From a virus, in the IMG/VR virus record IMGVR_UViG_3300023179_007063, positions 1 through 64,000 of that record: DNA of 64,000 nucleotides; one strand, 5' to 3'. Positions within the stretch are counted from its first letter, which is position 1. Each line of letters starts with the position of its first letter. Below the pieces are notes generated by a model. It was not told where the DNA came from. It saw only the letters and a list, made by a program, of their open reading frames with translations, and did no database searches. Both the position numbers and the translations under genes were made by a program. This document shows, one piece after another, positions 7,737 through 17,400 of the stretch.

Positions 7737-8594
7737 TCACTCCTCTGTCTCCAGTTCGTTCTTGAGACGAGAGTACAACATGAAGCGCGTGACAGTCTCA
7801 TCGTTCACTTCTTCTAGGCTCTCAGATAAGAGCTGTTGCTTCGTCTCTATCATCTTGTTGCGGAGATAATCGTTGTGGTTATCCTGCATCACGTAAGTAT
7901 CGATCATCTTCGATAGGTCGCTTTTGATCTCTTCCAGTTTGAGTTGAATAGTTCTTGGATCATCAGAAGCTGCAGATAAGGCATACGCCTTCACAAGTGA
8001 CTTCTGCTGTTCGTTTAGAACACCTGAATATTTCTCGTTCAGTTTCTTAGTCATGACTTTCATCAGTAAACGAGAAGTACCGCCCGTGTCTTCTGTTATA
8101 GTAGAATCGGGTGTCTCAGCTTTCTCAGTAACGAGCCACTTGACAAGATGATCTTCAAACTTTGCAAGAGTTTCAATGTCTTTCTCTTGTGACCGCCATT
8201 CGTTGAGAAGCGTCTGTATCGTAGCAAACGTCCTGTATTCAGAGATCTGCTGATCATAGAACTGATCGTCGTTTAGTGTGTGATTAATTGCTTTTATTAG
8301 AAGAGACTTCTGACGATCAAGCGCTGAAAAGTCGATGGCAGCTGCAGCTGTCTTAGCCTCACGAAGAATCGAACCTGCAACATGTTCACTTGACACCGTC
8401 GTCTTGAACAGTGCGTTCATGATTCGAAACTCTCTATACAGTTCAGTTCCAGGCTTAAAGTGTCGACGAAGAATCTTAAGCGCTGCTGATGACTTCTTCT
8501 TGTCGTTTTCTATCAGAGCTCTCGATATTGTTCTCACCAAGAATTCATAGATGAGAATTGAGTTGCGCTTCTTATTGTGTGCCTTGCTACCCAT
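7737..8594 (-). CDS. Helical protein in prohead core position
   Basis: A 285-residue, almost fully alpha-helical, charged protein located between portal and prohead protease, where T4 carries its small core genes 67 and 68. It has a basic N-terminus (MGSKAHNKKRNS), no Cys cluster, no transmembrane segment and an acidic C-terminus. Sites such as VLNE|Q and LLSE|S might be cut by the protease. I do not recognise the family; an internal core or portal-associated assembly role is inferred from gene order only. Confidence 0.72.
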   Translation of the reverse strand: MGSKAHNKKRNSILIYEFLVRTISRALIENDKKKSSAALKILRRHFKPGTELYREFRIMNALFKTTVSSEHVAGSILREAKTAAAAIDFSALDRQKSLLIKAINHTLNDDQFYDQQISEYRTFATIQTLLNEWRSQEKDIETLAKFEDHLVKWLVTEKAETPDSTITEDTGGTSRLLMKVMTKKLNEKYSGVLNEQQKSLVKAYALSAASDDPRTIQLKLEEIKSDLSKMIDTYVMQDNHNDYLRNKMIETKQQLLSESLEEVNDETVTRFMLYSRLKNELETEE

Positions 8595-8598
8595 TTTT

Positions 8599-11500
8599 TC
8601 AGTCTCCGTCGATTATCAAGTCTGTTTCTTCTGCGTCGTACTCGGACTCACTGAGGACTTTGCGTGAAGATACAAATCCCTCAGCTCCTCTATTTTGAAA
8701 CTTACTGGTCTGTGACATGTTCTTGAGGGCAGACATTACATCGCCTCCAATGCTCGTCTTAATCTTTAACTCGCCAAGCGGATTTCGTAGATAGTTTCTC
8801 GTCCACTCTGCGTCATAGGGATCTTTTAGACGGCTGTTGTCAGTCATCTTCTTGAAGTCTGGCATGTGTGTCTTTGATGGGCCGCTATGACTAATTCTCG
8901 CCCTGTTGTACAGAACTCTGTCGAGCTGTTTCTGAGCCTTGACAGGGACGTCTATGTCGTCAAGTGTCATCTTGACTGGGAAGTCTTCATCGTCATCTCT
9001 GTCGTCTCCTGCTGTAAGCATGTCTAGTTGTGGGTCTTTTTGAAGAACGTCGTCTCCTGCAAAGAGAGATTCTCCGCCCTCTTCGCCTCCCTCTTCAGAG
9101 CCGGATTCTGCCTCTTCACTTTCTTCACCGCCTCCGAACAGGTCTTCTTCGCCCTCTTCGTCTTCCGCAGGCTTGGCGTTCTCAATGGTCTGGTCAACGA
9201 TCTTCTCTTTGAGACGTTGCTCGTCTATCGTTTTGCACTGCTCTTCATTAAGCCCCCAGATCTCCTTTCGGATAAATTCCTTGGACATCTGACCCTCAGG
9301 AGCAGAACCTGCAATTTCGAACTTGGCGCGCCAAAGTTCAAGCTTCTGCTGTTGAGCAACAGTCGACGGATTTGAGAGTCGAAGAACGAAGTTTTGTAAG
9401 TCTTCAGAGTCGAATCCGTGTGCATACAGGTGGATGATTGCTAGCTTGTTGAGTTCTGAGACGACTGTCTTCTGAATGACATTGATTGTTCTAGAAAATC
9501 TGATGTCTTCTTGGGCGAGTGTAGCTTTCGAAGACAAAGCTTCGTCGTATCCGAGATAAGCTCGAGGTATCTTGAGAGCAGCAAACAGCTTCTTCTGAAT
9601 GTATGCTACGTCCTCAACGGCAGCTGTATTCTGTCCACCAGCCAGCGTGTCGATCTTTGTGCCGCTCTCTCCTCCTCGGACTGGTATGAAATAATCTTCG
9701 TCAACAGACAGCGGGTTGTATCTCAGATCAACTCTTCCTGTCTGTCTGTCTATCACTTGGTTTGATCGAAGGTTCTTCCTCTGCTCTTCGACATACATTG
9801 GAACGCTTTCGGGTGGTATGTTTGCTACATCGATGTAGAACACTCTTCTCTCTGGGGCACGGACGACACGATAGACGAGCATCGCGTCCTCGATGAGGAT
9901 CAGCTGTCTCCAGATTCTGCGTGCTGGTTCAATGACAGATGATCCGTATGGAAGGAACATGTCGTTACCGAGAAGACGGAAGTGTGTAACTTCCCAGTTC
10001 TCTAAGGTGCGATTGCCAAGGGTGACCCATCGATAGCGAACCGCCATGGGATCGTTGGGATCGTAGTTCTCTTCCCTCTCTATCTCGTTGACAGGAATTG
10101 GGAATGCGTTGATGACGCCGTGTGTAGGAGACACGTCGTTGTAGAGGAACATGTCACCGTACTTGACGAGGTTACGTACCCAGGAACGTAGGTTGAATTC
10201 GACATTGAGAGTGTTGTAGAAGAGGTCTTCCAAAATCTCTCTGATCTTCTCATTGTCAGAGTAGATGTGAAGGACTCTGCCTTTCTCGTCCTGGGCACAC
10301 GTCTCGTCGGCATATATGTCAAGTGCCGCTGCGAGCTCAGGAGTGTTGTGAGAAATGACAGCATCTGTGGCGAAGTTCTTATAACCGTCAACTGTTAGAT
10401 CGAATAGAGGAATGACACCGTGGTACTCAACAGAGACGACCTTGAGATTGTCATAGGAAGAAGAGAAATCGGTGAAATGTTTATATCCCCTCTCCTTCAG
10501 TCTACCGTCTATTACGTGCGTCGTGGTGTTCAGTAAAGCAGCTAGCTGTCGCTTAGATGTACCCTTAGAGAAAGCTGCGCATATTCTATCAAAGGTTACT
10601 GTCTTGACATATCTGGGATTATTCTCTCCGTTATTATCCCAGCCAGTGTTATGCCAGTCTGGGTTATAAGCTCTCGCAAACGTCTCGAAATTTTCGTATC
10701 CATGCTTTCGAAGCTTACGCTTTATGACGTTTGGATCTGTGTCGAGCACCTCACATATTTTACGAGAGTTGAATCCGACTCTTTCAGCGACCTCGAGGAT
10801 TCTACCGAACGTGATGTCCTTGCGTTCGGCAGGATTGTTCTCGGTCATGAACTTAGAGTGGTTCGCCTTGAATTGCTGAATCCACTCAGAGTTGCGTTCA
10901 GACCACTTGGCACCGTTGAGAATCCTTGAGTGAAGCTCAAGGTGAGCCTTCTCGGTCATGACCTGTAGATTCTCAGGTCTGTTGTCGTGCTTGATGAAGT
11001 TGCAGTGGTGAACAACTTCGTCTTCGGACAGCGGGGATCCCTTCAGCATCTCACCGATGACTCTGTGTTCGGCGACCCAGCCGTTCATCTTAGAGCGACG
11101 GTCCATCGTGTAGATCCAGCGGTAACCATCGCCTTCTTCCTTGCAGCCGTGAAAGAGGTCACGTCGATAGAACGGCATCATCGCGTCGCCAGACTTCAGG
11201 TCTTCTATCTTACAGAAGGTTCCGTCTCTCTTCATGAGGCGGTGGTTTGGTGTGCCGATTATCTTTTGTCCGTTGTCGAAAGTGACCGTGTATGCAACAT
11301 CGACTCGAGTCTGACGGGCTTGTTTTCCGAGAGCGGGGACTATTCGACCGAGGTTGTGGTCGTAAGCGTATACGAGGAATGTGTGTTCCGGATTGCCTTC
11401 ACACTCCTGTGCGAGATTCGATATCGTCCTGTAGCCACCAGGCACTGCGATCTTCGTATCACCGTGTAGGCAATACTCCATCTCGCCGAAATCTTGATAC

Positions 11501-11712
11501 CTCATCAGACGCTCTGAGAGGTTATACGCGTTTGCAGTGATCGTGGCATAAGTCGGCGCCATCGACTTCTGGAAGAGGAGGGCACCGCTGCTCTTTGTCT
11601 TGTCTGCAACTGCTACAGTCGTATCTAGATTACGTAGCTTTCTCTTGACTACGGGTCCACTCTTGAAGAGTCTAGTCAGTTGTTGAAATAGTGTCTTGTC
11701 TTCTTTTGCCAT
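8599..11712 (-). CDS. 20: Portal protein (T4 gp20-like) precursor containing an intein
   Basis: A 1037-residue precursor. Residues 1-80 and 457-1037 are the portal exteins (661 residues after splicing, against 524 in T4); residues 81-456 are an intein. Portal features include TPELAAALDIYADE, RSWVRNLVKYGDMFLYND and PYGSSVIEPARRIWRQL, typical of the gp20 clip/stem region. The portal is the dodecameric DNA channel at the head vertex and the nucleation point of prohead assembly. The spliced C-terminus carries an unusual acidic Gly/Glu-rich stretch (about residues 855-895) and a further approximately 120 residues. Lies between the terminase and protease genes in T4-like order. Confidence 0.95.
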   Translation of the reverse strand: MAKEDKTLFQQLTRLFKSGPVVKRKLRNLDTTVAVADKTKSSGALLFQKSMAPTYATITANAYNLSERLMRYQDFGEMEYCLHGDTKIAVPGGYRTISNLAQECEGNPEHTFLVYAYDHNLGRIVPALGKQARQTRVDVAYTVTFDNGQKIIGTPNHRLMKRDGTFCKIEDLKSGDAMMPFYRRDLFHGCKEEGDGYRWIYTMDRRSKMNGWVAEHRVIGEMLKGSPLSEDEVVHHCNFIKHDNRPENLQVMTEKAHLELHSRILNGAKWSERNSEWIQQFKANHSKFMTENNPAERKDITFGRILEVAERVGFNSRKICEVLDTDPNVIKRKLRKHGYENFETFARAYNPDWHNTGWDNNGENNPRYVKTVTFDRICAAFSKGTSKRQLAALLNTTTHVIDGRLKERGYKHFTDFSSSYDNLKVVSVEYHGVIPLFDLTVDGYKNFATDAVISHNTPELAAALDIYADETCAQDEKGRVLHIYSDNEKIREILEDLFYNTLNVEFNLRSWVRNLVKYGDMFLYNDVSPTHGVINAFPIPVNEIEREENYDPNDPMAVRYRWVTLGNRTLENWEVTHFRLLGNDMFLPYGSSVIEPARRIWRQLILIEDAMLVYRVVRAPERRVFYIDVANIPPESVPMYVEEQRKNLRSNQVIDRQTGRVDLRYNPLSVDEDYFIPVRGGESGTKIDTLAGGQNTAAVEDVAYIQKKLFAALKIPRAYLGYDEALSSKATLAQEDIRFSRTINVIQKTVVSELNKLAIIHLYAHGFDSEDLQNFVLRLSNPSTVAQQQKLELWRAKFEIAGSAPEGQMSKEFIRKEIWGLNEEQCKTIDEQRLKEKIVDQTIENAKPAEDEEGEEDLFGGGEESEEAESGSEEGGEEGGESLFAGDDVLQKDPQLDMLTAGDDRDDDEDFPVKMTLDDIDVPVKAQKQLDRVLYNRARISHSGPSKTHMPDFKKMTDNSRLKDPYDAEWTRNYLRNPLGELKIKTSIGGDVMSALKNMSQTSKFQNRGAEGFVSSRKVLSESEYDAEETDLIIDGD
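10345..11472 (-). mobile_element. Intein with HNH homing endonuclease in the portal protein
   Basis: A 376-residue intein, residues 81-456 of the precursor. The N-terminal junction is EY|CLHGDTKI (nucleophile Cys81), block B is GTPNHRLM (154-161), and the C-terminal junction is AVISHN|T, with the usual His-Asn and Thr as the +1 nucleophile. The endonuclease part has an HNH motif (VVHHCNFIKHDNRPENLQ, about 233-250). Two tandem helix-turn-helix-like modules follow (about 299-349 and 369-420) that resemble each other (FGRILEVAERVGF..., FDRICAAFSKGTS...) and probably bind the homing site. All splicing residues look intact. It is inserted at a conserved position, just before TPELAAALDIYADE. Confidence 0.95.
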
Positions 11713-11760
11713 CTTTTTTGTCGACTCATTGTTCGGAATCGACCCTGCGTGGTCTCTATA

Positions 11761-12069
11761 TTACAGTGTTCCTGCTGACTTAGTTGGCTTAAGTGAAACC
11801 TTCTTGACAGCGCCCGGTTTTGTCGCATCGACGTATTGCATTGGAGAAGCGATGATTCTCTGTAAAGTCTGTTGAATGCTGTCGAGATTACCGCCAAACT
11901 CTGACTTTGATTTCTCAGAAGCTGTCTCTTTGAAAGTCTCCACAGCTTTAAGAAGCTTTGTTGCAGAACTCATCATCTTAGAAGCTGCATCGTGATCTGT
12001 TCCCTCTTTGAGTGAGGCGAGCTCTTCTCGAATAATTGCTTGCAGTCTGTCGATCTTAATCTGGGGCAT
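11761..12069 (-). CDS. Small helical protein with N-terminal prohead-targeting-like motif
   Basis: A 102-residue protein between terminase and portal. ATG 12069 is chosen because AGAGGATC precedes it; an upstream in-frame start lacks this. The N-terminus (LQAIIREELASLKEG) matches the shared amphipathic leader ending in LKE|G, a fit to the prohead protease site. The middle is a coiled coil with Lys/Glu, and the tail is basic (KKVSLKPTKSAG). It could be a small packaged head protein or a terminase partner; the family is not recognised. Confidence 0.68.
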   Translation of the reverse strand: MPQIKIDRLQAIIREELASLKEGTDHDAASKMMSSATKLLKAVETFKETASEKSKSEFGGNLDSIQQTLQRIIASPMQYVDATKPGAVKKVSLKPTKSAGTL

Positions 12070-12087
12070 TGCTGATCCTCTATCACA

Positions 12088-12096
12088 CATAAGTAT
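12088..12096 (-). promoter_or_regulatory. Candidate phage promoter element ATACTTATG
   Basis: ATACTTATG on the minus strand, about 20 bases before the start codon of the 102-residue gene, with the ribosome-binding sequence between. Shares the ATACTTA core with three other elements in this window. Confidence 0.35.
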
Positions 12097-12099
12097 CTA

Positions 12100-13719
12100 T
12101 CATCTAAACAACCATGAAAAATCTGTGACACTAACGTGTTTGACGTCTTCTGGCTTTTTTGCTTTGCCCGCATCTTGCGGTGTAAATCCCATTATTTGTG
12201 GATTTGGAACAGGTCGAACTTGGTTAATACCGCCAGGTAGCTCGTTGATGCCTCTATTGCCACGAGACGTTGCTTTCAGCATGGCATATGCCATCTCTGT
12301 AGCAGAATCGGTCGAGGCGTTCTCACCAACAGATAGCCAGACGGCGATTGCCAGGCTAATGATGAGATCGTCATGTGAGTCTTTCGATGCCATAGCTTTG
12401 GCACCGTTCCAGACGAAAGCCTGCATCTGGTCATATAGGCGCTGTGAGTACGTACGTAGCGTTCCATTTCTAACTACTTCTTCGAGCTTTGCTAGTATTT
12501 GTGCTCTAGACTTTGTCTGTGTTGAAAATCCAGGAATAGCATCTGGGTTGACAGATCTATACTGGAACGGGTCGCCACGGGTGTCAGAGTAGTACAGATG
12601 TGGATAATTATTATCTCTTAGCTTCACGCACGTGAAGTAGCCGAACGTGTTCTGCTCAGGACAAATTAAAGCATTGTTATAGAGTTTGCCGTACTCAATA
12701 AGGAGATCAGCTAGTTTATCAGGCGGTACTTTCCCCATGTACTCTACACAAACTTCACACGTATCATAGTCAACTATGTGAAATGCAGAGAAGTCTGCTG
12801 CATCCCCTCGAGCCACGTCGGCAGAAATGACATACTTTCTATTTTGCTCTGGTTTCTTCCAGGTCCAAATAGCATTTTGAGGTCCGGACTTCTCCATGGG
12901 TGGCTTTATTGTCGATCGAATAGACTCGAGATCACCCGGTTGTAAGAACGTATCACCTGAAGAGACGAAGTCGCACAAGAACTCTTGCGCGACTTGACGC
13001 TTCGTGAGGTTCTTCGTCTCTTTGTTAAACCACGATTGATCGTGCTCAGGATGCACGTCCCAGGGAAGCCGAATAGGATTGAAGTCGTTTGCTCCTGTCT
13101 CTGCTTCGACCCAAAGCTTGTAGTACTGTCCCCCCACACCATTCGGTGTAGACAAGATGATTGCAGAACCACCTGTTGACAGAGTCGGATAGAGAGACGT
13201 CCAAATCTCATCAAAGTCTCTGATGAAAGCAGCCTCGTCCACGATGAGCAAAGCGAGTGCTTCAGAACGTCCGGCATCGGGAGATGTAGGAACTGCAGTG
13301 ATGGTTGAACCGTTTGTGAAACGGATGGACTGTCTGGTTGGCTCGAACTTAGTGAGGAGGAGCCACTGTGGCAGTCCATCCAGCATCGTCTTCACCTTCT
13401 TGATGAAGTTGATTGCAGTGTTGAGTTTGGTAGCGATGATAAGGATGTTCTTGTCCTTCTTGAAGATGGCGTACCAAACGACGTAAGCAGCTGAGACCGT
13501 TGAGAGGCCTAGCTGTCGGGACTTGAGAACGATATTGAATCGGTGTTCTTGAAATTGCCTAACACAGTCGTCTTGAAAATCGTATGTGTCAAATGGTATC
13601 AATCCTCGAAGTTGGTGTTGAATCTTGCAATACTTCTTCATGAAGTAAGAAGGATCCTTACCGCACCGAAGGATCTCAGAGACTTGTGCTTGTCGTGAGA
13701 GAGGAGCAGATGATGTCAT
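12100..13719 (-). CDS. 17: Terminase large subunit, T4 gp17-like
   Basis: A 539-residue packaging motor. The N-terminal ATPase has a Walker A-like loop KSRQLGLST (66-74), Walker B LLIVDEAAF (157-165) and a coupling motif ILSTPNG (about 188-194). The C-terminal RNase H-like nuclease has acidic residues in SADVARGDAADFSAF (about 300), CPEQN (about 352) and SKDSHDDLIISLA (about 456). It docks on the portal, pumps DNA and cuts concatemers. Somewhat shorter than T4 gp17 (610). No intein or intron is seen in it. The 128-residue gene upstream overlaps it by four bases. Confidence 0.96.
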   Translation of the reverse strand: MTSSAPLSRQAQVSEILRCGKDPSYFMKKYCKIQHQLRGLIPFDTYDFQDDCVRQFQEHRFNIVLKSRQLGLSTVSAAYVVWYAIFKKDKNILIIATKLNTAINFIKKVKTMLDGLPQWLLLTKFEPTRQSIRFTNGSTITAVPTSPDAGRSEALALLIVDEAAFIRDFDEIWTSLYPTLSTGGSAIILSTPNGVGGQYYKLWVEAETGANDFNPIRLPWDVHPEHDQSWFNKETKNLTKRQVAQEFLCDFVSSGDTFLQPGDLESIRSTIKPPMEKSGPQNAIWTWKKPEQNRKYVISADVARGDAADFSAFHIVDYDTCEVCVEYMGKVPPDKLADLLIEYGKLYNNALICPEQNTFGYFTCVKLRDNNYPHLYYSDTRGDPFQYRSVNPDAIPGFSTQTKSRAQILAKLEEVVRNGTLRTYSQRLYDQMQAFVWNGAKAMASKDSHDDLIISLAIAVWLSVGENASTDSATEMAYAMLKATSRGNRGINELPGGINQVRPVPNPQIMGFTPQDAGKAKKPEDVKHVSVTDFSWLFR

Positions 13720-14102
13720 GTAATCTCAACAGTCATTCTCCTGAGATAGTACGCTGTTCTCTTGGGATTGTGAACGTTGAAGCCGATTATCTCCAACGAG
13801 TCTGTAGTATCAGCTTCCTTGAGGGATATTGTGTCCCCACACAGGTCCTTATAGACCTTCTTTATGAGGCTTAAGTGTGAGTCGATTATCTTGAGCGAGT
13901 CTTCCTCGCATGCTTGACGCATCTTGATCATCTCTTTTTCAGCAACGAAGTTGATGATTTGACGAAATGTGACTTGGAGTCTGTCTGCACCGAGAAGCGT
14001 CATCTTGACTGAACTCGAAGCCATCAAGGGCGTAGATGACCGTCCCCAAGTCGTGTCGATTGCCTGCCCAAGCGCATTGTAGTCTATCTTCTTATCAGCC
14101 AT
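13716..14102 (-). CDS. Hypothetical protein coupled to terminase
   Basis: A 128-residue mixed alpha/beta protein whose stop overlaps the terminase start (ATGA), so the two are translationally coupled. It contains WGRSSTPLMASSSVKMTLLG and a helical middle with charged residues (VAEKEMIKMRQACEEDS). The position directly before the large terminase is where T4 has the small terminase gene 16, but no helix-turn-helix is evident and no similarity to gp16 is recognised, so the role remains unknown. An ATACTTAG element lies about 19 bases before the ATG. Confidence 0.7.
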   Translation of the reverse strand: MADKKIDYNALGQAIDTTWGRSSTPLMASSSVKMTLLGADRLQVTFRQIINFVAEKEMIKMRQACEEDSLKIIDSHLSLIKKVYKDLCGDTISLKEADTTDSLEIIGFNVHNPKRTAYYLRRMTVEIT

Positions 14103-14120
14103 TTTTGAACTCCCGTGATT

Positions 14121-14128
14121 CTAAGTAT
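14121..14128 (-). promoter_or_regulatory. Candidate phage promoter element ATACTTAG
   Basis: Minus-strand ATACTTAG, 19 bases before the start of the 128-residue gene that leads into terminase, with a GGGAG ribosome-binding sequence between. The preceding bases read GATTT, so the extended element resembles an A/T-rich late promoter. Confidence 0.35.
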
Positions 14129-14131
14129 AAA

Positions 14132-14425
14132 TCACGCCTGTGTAGTTCTTGTCTTAATCTCCGAGTCGACTTCCTGTTGTGAAGGACGCCAGCCTGATTC
14201 CCATTCTTTTGCACGTGGATAAGCCCACTTTGCAGCACACTTGTCGCAGCAGCCAAACTTTCTATGTGCACCCTCATCATAAAGAGATGTAAGAGCAAAG
14301 CGACACAGTGGACATAACATTGGCGTGTAGTCTGATCGAGATTTCGGTACGATGATAGAAAATCCCGAGGAGTGTTGTGCAATTAGTCTATCATCCAAAT
14401 AGTCTGACCACTTCAAGTCTTTCAT
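14132..14425 (-). CDS. Small zinc-ribbon protein
   Basis: A 97-residue protein with two Cys pairs, CPLC (about residue 38) and CCDKC (about 60), the pattern of a zinc ribbon, followed by a Trp-rich segment (KWAYPRAKEWESGWRPSQ). Start and stop of neighbours overlap as TAATG with the Mre11-Rad50 fusion gene. DNA- or RNA-binding is plausible for such ribbons, but no specific family is recognised. Confidence 0.72.
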   Translation of the reverse strand: MKDLKWSDYLDDRLIAQHSSGFSIIVPKSRSDYTPMLCPLCRFALTSLYDEGAHRKFGCCDKCAAKWAYPRAKEWESGWRPSQQEVDSEIKTRTTQA

Positions 14426-17400
14426 TAGTGCACTACCTTCGAGTCTTTCTCATGCTTCGTTATCTCTATGACATGATCAGCAGCGTCCTTAATACCGTCG
14501 ACATGCGTGATGACCACTATAGTTCTAAAGTAGCTCTTCAATGATGTTAACAATCGATTACAAGACTCTACGCCTGCAGAGTCAAGAGTACCAAAGCCCT
14601 CGTCGACTACGAATATGTCCGGTTTAGGCAGCGATGACACGTTTGAGAGAGCTACACGAAGTGCTATCGAGGCTACAGTCTTCTCCATGCCACTGCACAG
14701 CTCGACTATTCTTCGAGAGTCTCCGTAGTTGATATAAATCTCAAGTGCATCTGAGTCTTCTTCGTTCTCTAGCTCTATCGTGAAGTCAACTATTCCTTGA
14801 AGTATCTTGGAAACCTCGGCATTTATGATTGGTAGCTGCGTCCTTGTGATGACGAACGGTATACCCTTCTTGGAGAATGCTGTCGTTAGAAGCTCTTGAA
14901 GTCGCATCTTATTTAGAAGAGAATCTCTCTGAGACTTCTCCTCTTCAAGCTGTTCGAGTTTTGCACGTGCAGTTCCACACGCTAGAAGATCATCTGATTT
15001 CTGAGAGTCAAGTGTCTTGATACTTCTGTTGAGATGATCTATCTCTGAACGGATTCTAACGACCTCTGCGCTCTCTTTTGAGACAAGCGCGGCAGCGAGA
15101 TTCACCATCTGATGCTGTGCTTCTTCGAGAAGCTTCTTACAAGACTCACATGAAGATCTAGTCTTCTCCAGCTGTGTCTCTCTCTTTGAGATCTCTAGCT
15201 GCAACTTCGCTAGGAGAACCGTAGCTTTTTCGTGCTTCTCTAGTTTGTCATCGACAGAATCGTCACGAAGACTAGTTATTGCATCCTGAGCGGACTTGAG
15301 AGCTTCTTCTGCCTTCTTCGTCTTCTTGTCTTGTGAGACGACCTTGTCTTTAAGCGCATATGCATCTTTGATGAACTTGCACGTAGGATAGTCGTCACCG
15401 CAGGGAACTTCATCAAGAATCTTCAAGGACTTCTTTTGACTGATTAGCAAGGTCGTCTCTCTGTCAAAAGCATGCTTAAGTTCCACAATGGATGCTTGTA
15501 AGGAAGCGACAGCGTCTCTTTTCTTCTTCAGCGCATCTATATCGATGACGTCTAGAACTGTTTGTACTGACTCAACCTTCTGTTGCAGAGCGGCGATCTC
15601 ATCTTCGCAAGCTTCGATGGTTTTTGAAAACTCATCAGACTGATCCTGGAGCTTGATAAGTTTTAATCTGTGAGCATCGACATCAGCTTGTGTCACGGGC
15701 TTTGCATTATGTTTTGAAAGCTCGTCACGAAGAAGTGCCAGCTTCGTTTGTGACTCATTGATGAGAAGTGTGTTCTCGTCAATCCGCTTCTTCAGAGACT
15801 GACTGAGGTCTTCGTTTGCGGAGCGGGCTGAATCCCAATCCCTCTCAGGAAAATTCTTGAGTTGTGACTTCAGGCCATTAAGGTCTTTGTTTGCAGCATC
15901 ATACATCTTGTCAAAGATGTCTAGATCTAAGAACCGCGAAAGTACTGCACGTCTCTTAGTCGATCCCTGAGACATGAAGGGATTAGCCTCTCCTTGTGCT
16001 GACAAGGATGTCATCAGAAAGTCTTCAGGAGATCCTATGAGTGATCTAATGGTCTTCTCGGTATCGTTCCTCTGTTCACCGCAAAGGTCGTCTAGCTCTC
16101 CATCCTCTCTCATGCGAAAGAGATTAAGAGCTGTGGATGCAGAAACTACTCCCTTCTTGTTCGTTGACTTAGAAGTCTGTCTCTCGATGACATAGGACGT
16201 GCCGTTGTGTGTAAGGACTGCTCGAGAAGAGCAATAGTCTTTCCTGACATTACAGACGTAGATGTTCTTCATGGGACCTCGGTCTGTCGTATTGAAGAGT
16301 GAATACATCAACGTTCCAACGATCGAAGACTTACCCGTTCTGTTTGGTCCAAATATGCCAACGATGCCGCTGAGCTTATCGAAGTCGACAGAGTTGCCCT
16401 CACCGTAGATAAACATGTTATCCCACATGAGATGGTTGAGCGACCATTTGGCACCACGAGCCAACTCTTCACCGCCAGAAGCCGAAGACAGGTAAGATTT
16501 GATTAGAGAGGTAGCTGATGATATGTCAGAATCGGTCAGCTTCTCGCCACCGTGGTGGTCCTTGAATAACTTCACTAGAGTGTCTGTGGATCGAAGATCG
16601 GTCTTGACTATCTTCGCGGCGCCTACTTCAGCTGTAGATCTGTCTATCACAACGTCTGACTTGTAGGTGACCTCAGCTGCAGATAGACGCGTCTTCAACA
16701 TCTCTGACAACCTGTGAACGTCGTCTTGAGAAACTTGAACGTCTGACTTGATTCTAAACCTGCTTCCTTTAGGATGCTTCTGAGCTTGTGCGAATGTGCT
16801 CTGCACATCATTGACCCACTGAACTGTCACGTAGGGTCGAAGGTTTGGTATCTCTCTGAAGGAGACTGACCACTCCTTGCTAGTTTCGATATTCCATAGA
16901 AGGTAACCGTGGACTAATTCTTCTGCATAGTTCTGCTGAATCAGAGTGCCAGGGTAGCACATAGTGGCGCGACCTTCTCTGGTGGTGAGATCCTGGCGCT
17001 TGTGAATGTCTCCCAGTAGCGTGAAGTCGTAGTCTTTAAAGAAGTCTGTCCGAAGTCCATCCTCGACAGCCCAGTCCGACTCTGTCTTTGATCCCCAAAC
17101 CGGTCCGTGATAGCATGCAATGTTCACGTCGCCCGCAACAGGTTTCACACTCTCCCATCCCTCCTCATCGAAGAGGGAGAAGACACACAGGTTGACGCCC
17201 GAGGCGATAGGATACACACCTGACCTCTTGTAGAGGTGCACGTTGGGGTCACCCAGGGCGTCCACAATGGGAGAGACGGCGTCCTGTCGTGACGCATTGA
17301 CGAGATTACCGTCATGATTGCCAAGGATGAGGTGGACGGGAGCGACACGGGACATCTCCCTCAACCACCACGTGAGGAGGTCGATGTACTCAGGAGAGAT

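Noticed and set aside
10987-11469. A 160-codon plus-strand frame within the portal gene
   Set aside because: Lies entirely opposite the intein, which has full protein motifs on the minus strand; the plus-strand product has no recognisable features.
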